Below, piece by piece: positions 26,879-35,202 of a stretch of DNA of 64,000 nucleotides. This DNA comes from Pseudoalteromonas sp. NC201 (GTDB taxonomy: Bacteria; Pseudomonadota; Gammaproteobacteria; Enterobacterales; Alteromonadaceae), in NCBI RefSeq assembly GCF_002850255.1, contig NZ_CP022522.1, positions 1,596,001-1,660,000 on the forward strand. Reading direction: 5' to 3'. The translations under genes were made by a program, and so were the position numbers. Within the stretch, counting starts at the first letter, position 1; the number at the start of each line of letters is the position of its first letter. A model generated the notes under the pieces. That model did no database searches and was not told the DNA's origin. It saw only the letters and a program-made list of their open reading frames with translations.

Positions 26879-28348
26879 ATGCTTAATCCTTTTGACATCG
26901 TAATTTTTGGTGGGGGAGGCGATTTAGCACTTCGCAAACTCCTACCTGCTTTGTATCGTGCATATCAAGAAGGTAACTTACCTGAAGGCACTCGCATCTT
27001 ACCGACCGTTCGTGAACAAAACAAACAACAAGAATTTATCGAAACGGCACATATCGCATTACAAACTCACCTTGGCAAAGGCGAATACAACAAGAAAGAT
27101 TGGTCCGCATTTGAACAGTTTTTAGTGCCTGTGGTAGTCAACGTTACTGAAGAAGATGAACACTGGGATACGCTAAAGAATATTTTGGCTGATGGGGAAG
27201 ATAAGTCTCGTGTATTCTACTTGTCACTTCCTCCAGCGGTTTATGGCCGTTGTTGTGAGCTATTGTCAATCAAAGGGCTAATCACTGAGCAATCACGTGT
27301 AGTTGTTGAAAAGCCTATTGGTTATTGCGGCAAATCTGCAGAAGAAATTAATGCCAAAATCGGTGAGTTCTTCTCGGAAGAGCAAGTATTCCGTATCGAT
27401 CATTATCTAGGTAAAGAAACGGTTCAAAACCTGATGGCGCTTAGGTTCTCAAACGCACTGTTCGAGAATTTATGGGATGCTAAAGCCATAGATAATATTC
27501 AGATCAGTATCTCTGAAACGGTAGGTCTTGAAAGCCGAGCTGGCTTCTACGACAAAGCGGGCGCGCTTCGTGATATGGTGCAAAATCACTTATTGCAACT
27601 ACTTTGCTTGGTTGCGATGGAGTCACCACATAAACTTAATGCCAACAGTATTCGCACTGAAAAGCTTAAAGTATTAGAAGCGCTTAGACCGCTAATTGAC
27701 TCAGATGTAGATAATAATGTTGTGCGTGGTCAATATGTACCAGGCGACCTTGAAGGTAAGCTGGTACCTGGTTACCTAGAAGAGCTGGGCGAAGGGTCGA
27801 GTAAAACAGAAACATTTGTTGCTATTCGTGCTCACATTGATAACTGGCGTTGGTCTGGTGTGCCTTTCTATTTAAGAACAGGCAAGCGTATGAAAAAGCG
27901 TTGTGCTGAAATTGTGGTTGAGTACAAGCCTGTTTCTCACAACGTCTATGGTGATGCGGCGGGTCCAATTCAGCCAAACCGCTTGGTGATAAGATTACAG
28001 CCTGAAGAAAGTATTCAATTAACGCTAATGTCTAAGCGTCTAGATAACCTTGAAATGCAACTAGAGCCAGTGACGCTAAATATCTCATTGAGTGAAAAGT
28101 ATAACAATGGCTATCATTCAGATGCATATAAGCGCTTAATGCTAGACGCAGCTGCAAATAACCCTGCTTTATTTATTCACCGTGACGAAGTACGCCAAGC
28201 GTGGCAGTGGGTTGATCCAATCATTGAGCGTTGGCAGAGTAAAGGGACTCCGTCACTTTATCGTGCTGGCTCTTGGGGTCCTGAAGATGCCGATGAACTG
28301 CTTGAAGAAAACAAACATGTTTGGTTCAATGCGGGAGAGCAAGCGTAA
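26879..28348 (+). CDS. zwf: Glucose-6-phosphate 1-dehydrogenase
   Basis: A 489-residue enzyme oxidising glucose-6-phosphate to 6-phosphogluconolactone with NADP, first step of the pentose-phosphate and Entner-Doudoroff routes. It shows the N-terminal nucleotide loop FGGGGDLALRKLLPALY, KPIGYCGKSAE, the active-site signature RIDHYLGKETVQN, FYDKAGALRDMVQNHLLQ, and the substrate/NADP site VPFYLRTGKRMKKR. The ATG follows GAGAGTGA-type ribosome site. Its stop overlaps the start of pgl by one base. Confidence 0.97.
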   Translation: MLNPFDIVIFGGGGDLALRKLLPALYRAYQEGNLPEGTRILPTVREQNKQQEFIETAHIALQTHLGKGEYNKKDWSAFEQFLVPVVVNVTEEDEHWDTLKNILADGEDKSRVFYLSLPPAVYGRCCELLSIKGLITEQSRVVVEKPIGYCGKSAEEINAKIGEFFSEEQVFRIDHYLGKETVQNLMALRFSNALFENLWDAKAIDNIQISISETVGLESRAGFYDKAGALRDMVQNHLLQLLCLVAMESPHKLNANSIRTEKLKVLEALRPLIDSDVDNNVVRGQYVPGDLEGKLVPGYLEELGEGSSKTETFVAIRAHIDNWRWSGVPFYLRTGKRMKKRCAEIVVEYKPVSHNVYGDAAGPIQPNRLVIRLQPEESIQLTLMSKRLDNLEMQLEPVTLNISLSEKYNNGYHSDAYKRLMLDAAANNPALFIHRDEVRQAWQWVDPIIERWQSKGTPSLYRAGSWGPEDADELLEENKHVWFNAGEQA

Positions 28349-29058
28349 TGGCACAGTTAACAGAAAGAAACTTCAACTCGAAAGACGAAATGACAGCAGC
28401 GCTTGCAGAGCTACTTCAAACTGGGCTCAGTCAAGGTATTGAGCAAGACGGTGAAGCGGTGTTGCTAGTGTCTGGCGGTTCATCACCGGCTCCAGCGTAT
28501 CGTTACCTTTCAGGTGTTGAGCTAGGCTGGGACAAAATTACGGTTGCTATGGTTGATGAACGTTGGGTCGAACCGGATCACGAAAAGTCTAACGAAGCAT
28601 TTATTAAGTCGACATTGCTGAAAGACAAAGCGGCAAATGCTCGATTTGTGACAATGAAGAATGCGGCAGAGTCAGCAGAAGAGGGCGCTGATCTATGTGA
28701 GTCTGCTTATGCGGCGTTGAAAAAGCCGTTTGATGTCACTATTTTAGGAATGGGGCCGGATGGTCATACCGCCAGTTTATTCCCAAGTGCAAATGGCCTA
28801 GAACACGCATTAACGACCACAAACACCGTGTGCGCAATTAATGCTCATCAAAGCGAAGTGACAGGTGAGATCACCGAGCGCATGAGTTTGTCTTTGGCAG
28901 GAATAGCTAATTCTAAGGCGGCTGTTTTATTGATCTCTGGTGATGAAAAAAAAGCGGTGTATGAAGCGGCAAAACAACCCGGCTCAGAGTATGAAGTACC
29001 ACTGCGTGCAGTATTAAATCATCCTGATATTAATTTGACCGTATTCTGGTGCCCGTAA
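28348..29058 (+). CDS. pgl: 6-phosphogluconolactonase
   Basis: A 236-residue DevB/SOL-type lactonase hydrolysing 6-phosphogluconolactone, the product of the upstream zwf. Motifs are VLLVSGGSSPAPAYRYLS, ITVAMVDERWVEPDHEKSN, and FDVTILGMGPDGHTASLFP, all typical. The ATG at 28348 shares its A with the zwf stop (TAATG), and an in-frame extension upstream lies inside zwf. It closes the pgi-zwf-pgl unit; no edd or eda is present in the window. Confidence 0.95.
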   Translation: MAQLTERNFNSKDEMTAALAELLQTGLSQGIEQDGEAVLLVSGGSSPAPAYRYLSGVELGWDKITVAMVDERWVEPDHEKSNEAFIKSTLLKDKAANARFVTMKNAAESAEEGADLCESAYAALKKPFDVTILGMGPDGHTASLFPSANGLEHALTTTNTVCAINAHQSEVTGEITERMSLSLAGIANSKAAVLLISGDEKKAVYEAAKQPGSEYEVPLRAVLNHPDINLTVFWCP

Positions 29059-29174
29059 CCCGAGTGCATCTACTAAAAATAGTAAAATGCAAGGCTGGCG
29101 TGATAGCTGGCCTTACCTTGATTACTTGAGTCAATTGGTTAAATATCTCTAGACATTCAGCTCGAAGCGACAAC

Positions 29175-29330
29175 ACTTCTTACTTCTTACTTCTTACTTC
29201 TTACTTCTTACTTCTTACTTCTTACTTCTTACTTCTTACTTCTTACTTCTTACTTCTTACTTCTTACTTCTTACTTCTTACTTCTTACTTCTTACTTCTT
29301 ACTTCTTACTTCTTACTTCTTACTTCTTAC
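29175..29330. repeat. Heptanucleotide tandem repeat (22 perfect copies of ACTTCTT)
   Basis: ACTTCTT is repeated exactly 22 times (29175-29328) followed by a partial AC. There is no single substitution. Stop codons occur in every frame, so it is not coding. Perfect short-unit arrays of this length usually vary in copy number by slipped-strand mispairing. It lies 117 bp after pgl and about 190 bp before the first operator. Confidence 0.97.
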
Positions 29331-29516
29331 GAATAAAAGCAATAAATTTTACTGATTCAATATACGATCATTAGAAAATCAATAAGTCCCGTAATAGGGT
29401 ATTCAAATTTGTGCAAAAGATAGTGATAGCTAACTCGCTAATCTTAGATTTTATAAGCCTTTGTCATAAAAAATTCTCTTAAAAGAACTAGACAGTACTT
29501 ACAGATAAACCTATAA

Positions 29517-29530
29517 TGACAGCGTTGTCA
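29517..29530. promoter_or_regulatory. LacI-type operator, distal site before the TonB-dependent receptor
   Basis: TGACAGCGTTGTCA, identical to the pgi operator, 370 bp before the receptor start and 313 bp (start to start) before the proximal copy. Paired sites at this distance could allow DNA looping by a tetrameric LacI-type protein, or each could serve its own promoter. Confidence 0.75.
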
Positions 29531-29532
29531 TT

Positions 29533-29551
29533 GATATTGATTCTCATCTTT
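29533..29551. promoter_or_regulatory. Weak Fur-box-like sequence
   Basis: GATATTGATTCTCATCTTT matches the 19-bp Fur consensus at 13 positions by hand count. It starts 2 bp after the distal LacI-type operator. Joint sugar and iron control of the receptor would be possible, but the match is modest. Confidence 0.25.
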
Positions 29552-29580
29552 AGCTTCTGCCCAAGCTTGATGAGGGAATT

Positions 29581-29606
29581 GAATACACATCCCCTTGTGT
29601 GTATTC
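29581..29606. repeat. Perfect 9-bp inverted repeat
   Basis: GAATACACA-tccccttg-TGTGTATTC forms a stem of nine pairs with an 8-nt loop and no T run. It could be a protein-binding palindrome or a leader-RNA hairpin. Confidence 0.5.
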
Positions 29607-29829
29607 AGATAATTAAAATGTCCCTTTATTAAGACAATTCCATCTTAAAACCCTACAGCAGCAAAATTTTTTGTGCTATTCTCCAATCGTTTTTGTAACA
29701 AACCATATCTTGGTCATATTTAAATTTATATTTATCAATAAGATATATATCTATATGAATATTTTTTGAATAACAGGCCAAAAAAATTGTAGCGAATATG
29801 TAATTTAGGGTGTATGGTTTGTTATTAGA

Positions 29830-29843
29830 TGACAGCGTTGTCA
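29830..29843. promoter_or_regulatory. LacI-type operator, proximal site before the TonB-dependent receptor
   Basis: TGACAGCGTTGTCA, identical to the sites at 24837 and 29517, 57 bp before the GTG start of the receptor. In this position a bound repressor would block transcription. Confidence 0.8.
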
Positions 29844-29899
29844 TCATCACTGGGCAGAAGTGATTTAAAAAACCAACAAAATGATTCAAGGGGAATCCT

Positions 29900-32647
29900 G
29901 TGTTAGCTAATAATTTCAAAAAAAGCTTACTTGCAGTTAACGTCAGCATCGCACTAGGTGCGAGCTTTTCAGGCGTTGTAGCTGCAGAAGAAAGTCAAAG
30001 CCAAAATCAAGTACAAGAAAATGTAGAAGTCATTGAGGTTCGTGGCTTGCGAGCATCAAACAAAGAAAATATTAATACAAAAAGATTCGCGACTGCAGTT
30101 GTTGACGCAGTGAGCGCTGAAGATATCGGTAAGTTTCCTGACTCAGACGTGGGTCAAGCGTTAGGGCGTATTCCAGGTATTAGCGTTGGACGAGCTTTTG
30201 GTCAAGGTAGCTCTGTATCCATTAGGGGTACCGATCCTTCTATGACGTTGACTACGTTAAACGGCCAGAATGTGGCTTCAACCGGCTGGTATGATCAAAT
30301 GAATTTAGACCGTTCATTTAATTATTCGATGTTACCGTCACAGCTGATTGGCGGAATTGAAGTTTATAAAGCGACACAGGCGAACCTGGTTGAAGGTGGT
30401 ATCGGTGGTACAGTAATCGTAAAAACACGCAAGCCTCTTGACTTAGAATCTAATACATCGTTTCTTTCGCTAAAAGGTGAATATGGTACCCTAAACGAGG
30501 AGATATCTCCTGAAGTTTCTGGGCTATACAGTTGGAAAAACAAAGATGAAACTTTTGGTGTACTTGTAGCCGCTGCATACATCGATCGTGAATATCTTCG
30601 TCAAGGCACCGAAGCCGATCTTGATTGGGGTGGAAACTCATCAGTACAACCTTCAAGCTTTTTACAAGATCAAGAGCGCACAGCTATAGATGTAACGCTT
30701 CAATATCGTCCAACAGAACAACTTGAATTGGGTATTCACGCACTTTCATTAGAGCTCGGCGCTGACAGCACTGGTGCTAATATGTACTTTGGTACTGATA
30801 ATAACTGGGGCGCTTGGACACCGGAAGAATCAGTATGTAAAACGTACAATGCTGCCGGCGTCTGTACATATAGCGATACGCCAAAAGATAGAGGAAGCAA
30901 CGTATTTTTCCAAAATTGGGCTCGCCAAGGAGAAATGACTTCAGACACTCTAGAATTTAACTGGAAGTACCAGTCTGATACTTATGAAATCTCAGGTGTT
31001 CTTGGTCACTCGAAAGCGGAAGGTGGTACAGACATGAGTGCTAACTTTGGTTTTGGTTGGTGGGGAAATGCTTATGTTGATGGAAATGGACTAAAGCAAA
31101 CGTCCGATGCTAACTTCGACCAAGTAAACTGGTGGGGAGTCGTAGATGCAACTGGTAAACAAATAAAACTTGATGGTGCTGATCTTGGCTTTACCGTTGA
31201 ACAGCTACCTGCATATGGTACAACGTCTACTTGGACAGGTATAAAGGGTCCAAATAAAGATGAGGAAGTGTATGGTCAAGTTGATTTTGATTACTACGTT
31301 GACTTTGGCGCGATCAACAAACTTGAGTTTGGGGTAAGATATACTGAACATGAATTTGAGAAAAAGCTATATACGGCTGTATACGACCAGTCAAAAATAA
31401 CAGCCCCTGCAGATGGTGAAAATGCAGGAGGTTTTGCCAACTATTTTAGTGTTCAGGATTTATATAGCGGTACAATGCCAATTGGCTATGATGGTTGGAC
31501 TATTCCTCGTGCAAACCGAGATGCAATGATTAATGCTACATTGTCTCTAATCGATCAGTTTGCTTATAACCGTTCGGGCTACGGAAAAATAGAAGAAGAC
31601 AATCTGTCATTGTATGCTATGGCGTCTTTTGAGGGCGAAGGTTTCCGGGGTAACTTCGGGCTAAGATATGTCAGTACAGATGTGACTTCAAAAGGTCATA
31701 TCATCGATAATAGCCCAGCTGATATTCTTGCAAATAACAATGGTTGGAGCGAAGCTCCAGTAGGTGTTGATGGTGATTACAATGATGTGTTGCCAAGTGC
31801 TAATATTACCTTTGACCTATCTGAAGACTTAATTCTTCGCGTTTCAGCTGGTCAAGCTATTACTCGTCCAAACTACGACAACTTACTACTTTCAAAAGTA
31901 ACTGGTTATCCTGATGACCGTATTGGTAATGAGGAGATTACTTACGGTAATCCTGACCTGAAACCAATGAAATCATCTCAAGCCGATGTTAGTTTAGAGT
32001 ATTATTATGGTGAAGATGGCCTATTTGCCGTAACTTACTTTATAAAGGATGTGAGTAATTTTATTGTTGCGACGACTGATTTTAATCAACAAATTGGTGT
32101 AATTAATAATGACCTTACTACACCAGCTGATGATTGGACCGTAAATCGCTATAAAAATGCAGGTGGCGGCGAGATTGATGGCGTTGAATTCCAGTGGAAT
32201 CATGCTTGGGATAATGGGTTTGGTATAAACGCTAACTACACATACACAGATGCAGGTGCACCAGCAGAGGTTTATACTGATAATCTATCCCGTTTTACCG
32301 AGTCATCAGAGCATATGCTAAATCTAGTTGGCTATTGGGAAAATGATGAATTCTCGGCGAGAGCAGCGTATAACTGGAGATCTGAATACATGATTCGTGA
32401 ATATGGTAACTATTACGGAAACCGTATGCACGATGACTTTGGTACACTTGATTTAACTTTCGGTTGGCAAGTTACAGACTACGCAGCGTTGACATTTGAA
32501 GTCGTAAATGTTACCGAGGAAGATGATGTTCAGTATGGTGCGGCAGAGGTTGGTGCTGATGTTAAGCCTGCGCTTCAGGATGGTTTCCCAACATGGTCTT
32601 TCCGTGGCGAAGCAACTTATAGATTAGGTGTTAATTTTAACTTCTAA
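29900..32647 (+). CDS. TonB-dependent receptor, probably for carbohydrate uptake
   Basis: A 915-residue outer-membrane receptor. The GTG start follows AAGGGGA. It has a signal peptide (SLLAVNVSIALGASFSGVVAA), a TonB-box-like VIEVRG, a plug domain (KFPDSDVGQALGRIPGISVG, VSIRGTDPSMTLTTLNGQ, LIGGIEVYKATQANLVEGGIGGTVIVKTRKPLD), a long beta-barrel, and a terminal Phe (RLGVNFNF). It resembles the Xanthomonas/Caulobacter-type receptors that import sugars using TonB energy. Two LacI-type operators lie upstream and a halogenase-like and a SapC gene downstream. The substrate is unknown; a glucoside is inferred from the shared operator with pgi-zwf-pgl. Confidence 0.92.
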   Translation: MLANNFKKSLLAVNVSIALGASFSGVVAAEESQSQNQVQENVEVIEVRGLRASNKENINTKRFATAVVDAVSAEDIGKFPDSDVGQALGRIPGISVGRAFGQGSSVSIRGTDPSMTLTTLNGQNVASTGWYDQMNLDRSFNYSMLPSQLIGGIEVYKATQANLVEGGIGGTVIVKTRKPLDLESNTSFLSLKGEYGTLNEEISPEVSGLYSWKNKDETFGVLVAAAYIDREYLRQGTEADLDWGGNSSVQPSSFLQDQERTAIDVTLQYRPTEQLELGIHALSLELGADSTGANMYFGTDNNWGAWTPEESVCKTYNAAGVCTYSDTPKDRGSNVFFQNWARQGEMTSDTLEFNWKYQSDTYEISGVLGHSKAEGGTDMSANFGFGWWGNAYVDGNGLKQTSDANFDQVNWWGVVDATGKQIKLDGADLGFTVEQLPAYGTTSTWTGIKGPNKDEEVYGQVDFDYYVDFGAINKLEFGVRYTEHEFEKKLYTAVYDQSKITAPADGENAGGFANYFSVQDLYSGTMPIGYDGWTIPRANRDAMINATLSLIDQFAYNRSGYGKIEEDNLSLYAMASFEGEGFRGNFGLRYVSTDVTSKGHIIDNSPADILANNNGWSEAPVGVDGDYNDVLPSANITFDLSEDLILRVSAGQAITRPNYDNLLLSKVTGYPDDRIGNEEITYGNPDLKPMKSSQADVSLEYYYGEDGLFAVTYFIKDVSNFIVATTDFNQQIGVINNDLTTPADDWTVNRYKNAGGGEIDGVEFQWNHAWDNGFGINANYTYTDAGAPAEVYTDNLSRFTESSEHMLNLVGYWENDEFSARAAYNWRSEYMIREYGNYYGNRMHDDFGTLDLTFGWQVTDYAALTFEVVNVTEEDDVQYGAAEVGADVKPALQDGFPTWSFRGEATYRLGVNFNF

Positions 32648-32667
32648 TTATAAATTGTGTAAGCTAT

Positions 32668-32694
32668 AGCCCAGTTTTTACTGGGCTTTTTTAT
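32668..32694 (+). terminator. Intercistronic terminator after the receptor gene
   Basis: AGCCCAGT-tttt-ACTGGGCT followed by TTTTTTATTT, 20 bp after the receptor stop and before the halogenase-like gene. It probably lowers downstream expression relative to the receptor by partial termination. Confidence 0.8.
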
Positions 32695-32708
32695 TTCAAG
32701 AGGGCGAG

Positions 32709-34223
32709 ATGAATATAACCAAGATCGCAATTGTTGGTGGGGGCACAGCTGGTTGGCTAGCAGCTAATCATCTCGGCTTAGCGCTTTCTTCAAATAGCAA
32801 TGTCGAGATTACAGTAATTGAATCTTTAGATATACCAAGTATTGGTGTTGGAGAAGGTACAGTTCCTTACATAGTTAAAAGCCTAAAAAAATTTGGTATT
32901 TCTGAAGCGGAGCTTTTGGGGAGCTGTGATGCTACCTTCAAGCAGGGGATAAGATTTGTTTCGTGGCTTGATGAAAAAGTTCATGGAGCACATAACTTTT
33001 ATTATCACCCATTTGAAGCGCCATATCCTGAAGGACTGGATATAACTAATATATGGTTAAATTTAGGGAAAAAAATACCGTTTGATTACGTTGGGATACA
33101 ATCAAGGGTCTGTGAATCGGGGCTTGCACCTAAACTAAAAACCGATGGCAACTATCAAGGTGTGCTACCATACGCATATCATTTCGATGCAGCAAAATTC
33201 GCAAAATTGCTCAAACGTAATGCCCTAGATAGATTTAATGTCAGAGTTTTAAATGGAACAGTTGATGAATCTAAACTAGATCAAACAGGACATATTGAAT
33301 CTCTTTGCATGACAAATGGAGACATACTGCATTTTGACTTTTACGTAGATTGTACTGGTTTTTCAGCGAAGCTAATAAGCTCAGTTTCTAATGACAGTTT
33401 TCAGGATAAAAGTGAGCAGTTGTTGGTAGATACAGCGCTAGTACAGCAGATAGAAAGAGATGATCCAAGCAGCTTGAATCCTTACACAACGGCAACCGCA
33501 CATAAAGCTGGCTGGATGTGGGAAATCCCCCTTACTTCCCGTACTGGAACTGGTTTTGTTTATGCGTCTAAATATATGTCACATAAAGAGGCTTTAGAAA
33601 CGTATGCAAGAATGCTGAATGTTGACTCTGTGAATCCTAGAAAAATAGAAATGAGAGTGGGCTATAGGAATCAAAGCTGGAGTAAAAATTGTGTAGCGCT
33701 AGGACTAGCGCAGGGGTTTGTCGAGCCTTTGGAAGCAACATCTATTTTACTAACAGACTTTTCTGCGGAATTCTTGTCGAAGAATTTCCCACTTTCTAGA
33801 GCTGAGATATCGGTATTCAGTGACCACTATAATGATGCAGTGAACTGCGCATGGGAAAGTACAATCGATTTCATCCAGTTGCATTATATCCTTTCTGACA
33901 GGGTTGATAGTGACTTTTGGGTAGAGTATCGAAGCGAGGTAAAGCTCTCAGACTCTCTAGAGCGGAAGCTTGCAAAATTTAGGCTACGTTCGCCCCAACA
34001 AATGGATTTTTGGAGTCGCTTTGAGCTATTTAATGAAAAGAACTTTTTATATGTTCTGTATGGAATGAAATTTAACACTCACCCGCAAACGACGTCTCAA
34101 GCAGAGTTTGATATTGGGCTTAAATTATTAGATAAGAACAATGAGCAACTAAGGCGAGCTAAAGGAGCTCTTTTAGATCATGGAGAGTGGCTTAAACAAT
34201 TGAAGCAATATATGTCATCGTAA
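32709..34223 (+). CDS. Tryptophan halogenase-like flavoprotein
   Basis: A 504-residue FAD-dependent halogenase-family protein. It has the Rossmann loop IAIVGGGTAGWLAA, GVGEGTVPYIVKSLKKFG, the lysine matching the catalytic Lys79 of PrnA/RebH at Lys78 in DATFKQGIRF, the WxWxIP motif in AGWMWEIPL, and GLAQGFVEPLEATSI with the conserved Glu. All core features of an active flavin halogenase are present. In such receptor-linked cassettes, the family's substrate has not been established to my knowledge. AGGGCGAG precedes the ATG. No flavin reductase gene is adjacent. Confidence 0.9.
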   Translation: MNITKIAIVGGGTAGWLAANHLGLALSSNSNVEITVIESLDIPSIGVGEGTVPYIVKSLKKFGISEAELLGSCDATFKQGIRFVSWLDEKVHGAHNFYYHPFEAPYPEGLDITNIWLNLGKKIPFDYVGIQSRVCESGLAPKLKTDGNYQGVLPYAYHFDAAKFAKLLKRNALDRFNVRVLNGTVDESKLDQTGHIESLCMTNGDILHFDFYVDCTGFSAKLISSVSNDSFQDKSEQLLVDTALVQQIERDDPSSLNPYTTATAHKAGWMWEIPLTSRTGTGFVYASKYMSHKEALETYARMLNVDSVNPRKIEMRVGYRNQSWSKNCVALGLAQGFVEPLEATSILLTDFSAEFLSKNFPLSRAEISVFSDHYNDAVNCAWESTIDFIQLHYILSDRVDSDFWVEYRSEVKLSDSLERKLAKFRLRSPQQMDFWSRFELFNEKNFLYVLYGMKFNTHPQTTSQAEFDIGLKLLDKNNEQLRRAKGALLDHGEWLKQLKQYMSS

Positions 34224-34360
34224 TGATAAAGCAGACAATTCAAATGTATGAAAGATCTGTAATGCTTAAATAAATATTTAACTTCCAATTTGCCCCGAAA
34301 ACCGCTAGCCTTAGGGGCAATAAATAAAGTAACAAATACGTAAAATAATGGAGCAGTATT

Positions 34361-35071
34361 ATGGCGGAACAACAAGTGCAGCCTTTACACAACGAAAAGC
34401 ACGCGAATATCAAAGTAAAAAATGGCGTGAACGTTGATTTCCTTAAAACTCAGCACTTAATGCCTGTAGTAGCGCATGAGTTTGCGCGTGTAGCGACAGA
34501 ATTCCCAATGGCGTTTGTTAAAAACACTGAGTCAGGTCAATTCCAAGCGGTTGCTATGTTTGGTCTTCAGCCTGGTGAAAACCTATTTGTTGATGGTGAT
34601 AAGTGGACTGGCAGCTTTGTGCCAATGGCCGCTGCACGTTACCCATTTGGTTTGGTTAAGCACCCAGAGCAAGATCAGTTTGGTATTGTGATTGACGAAG
34701 CAAGCCCGCTAGTTGGTGAAGAAGAAGGCAATGCGCTTTTCGAAGACGGTAAAGAAACTGAATACCTAGGTCGTCGTAAAGAAGCGTTGGTAAGCTATGT
34801 TGAGTTTGCTCGCGTAACTGAAGCGTTTACTCAGTATCTTGCTGACAAAGAGCTTCTAGTTCAACAAACGCTAACGGTAGAAATCCGTGGTGAGAAAAAA
34901 GACATCAACGGTATCTACCTTGTGGATGAGCGTAAGCTAAACGAATTAGGTGACGAAGATTTCCTAGAGCTACGTAAACGTGGCTATTTAGCACCGATCT
35001 TCGCATTCTTAACTTCTACACATCAAGTAGCGCGCCTTGCTCGCATGAAGGCACAGCGCGAAGCGAGCTAA
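34361..35071 (+). CDS. SapC family protein
   Basis: A 236-residue SapC-type protein without a signal peptide. Typical stretches are LMPVVAHEFARVATEFPMAF, QAVAMFGLQPGENLFVDGDKW, VPMAAARYPFGLVKHPEQDQ and FLELRKRGYLAPIFAFLTS. The family was named from an S-layer secretion locus but is mostly found beside TonB-dependent receptors and halogenase-like genes in marine bacteria; its function is unknown. It is 137 bp after the halogenase-like gene, with GGAG before the ATG, and ends the cassette at a strong terminator. Confidence 0.9.
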   Translation: MAEQQVQPLHNEKHANIKVKNGVNVDFLKTQHLMPVVAHEFARVATEFPMAFVKNTESGQFQAVAMFGLQPGENLFVDGDKWTGSFVPMAAARYPFGLVKHPEQDQFGIVIDEASPLVGEEEGNALFEDGKETEYLGRRKEALVSYVEFARVTEAFTQYLADKELLVQQTLTVEIRGEKKDINGIYLVDERKLNELGDEDFLELRKRGYLAPIFAFLTSTHQVARLARMKAQREAS

Positions 35072-35098
35072 TCGCTTTTAGATATAGAATGATTCGAT

Positions 35099-35128
35099 AA
35101 AAGCGCTTCCAGAGGAAGCGCTTTTTTT
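35099..35128 (+). terminator. Rho-independent terminator of the receptor cassette
   Basis: AAAAGCGCTTCC-aga-GGAAGCGCTTTTTTT: a twelve-base-pair stem and T run 28 bp after the sapC-like stop. Confidence 0.93.
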
Positions 35129-35150
35129 GTGCATGCTATTTTATAAGTGC

Positions 35151-35202
35151 TACACCAATTTGCTCCTTCAAATTGAGCAAGTATTAAGACAAATTAGTAT
35201 TA
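35151..35202. repeat. Dispersed AT-rich palindromic repeat, copy B
   Basis: TACACCAATTTGCTCCTTC, then AAATTGAGCAAGTATTAAGA, ending AAATTAGTATTA. It is closely related to copy A (26701) and copy C (48148). Its last three bases (35200-35202, minus-strand TAA) are the stop codon of the exported protein gene next to it. Confidence 0.7.

Larger units (their letters stand above)
29059..29899. other. Long gene-free control region before the TonB-dependent receptor
   Basis: 841 bp with no convincing gene. It contains a 22-copy heptamer array (29175-29330), two LacI-type operators (29517, 29830), a Fur-box-like sequence (29533-29551) and a perfect 9-bp inverted repeat (29581-29606). A minus-strand open frame at 29653-29949 overlaps the receptor start and is not believed. 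The region from 29610 to 29830 is very AT-rich. Confidence 0.7.

Noticed and set aside
29175..29330. CRISPR array
   Set aside because: The repeat unit is seven bases with no spacers and no cas genes nearby; it is a simple tandem repeat.
29653..29949. 98-codon minus-strand frame upstream of the receptor
   Set aside because: It overlaps the receptor start and an operator, and its composition follows the AT-rich background.
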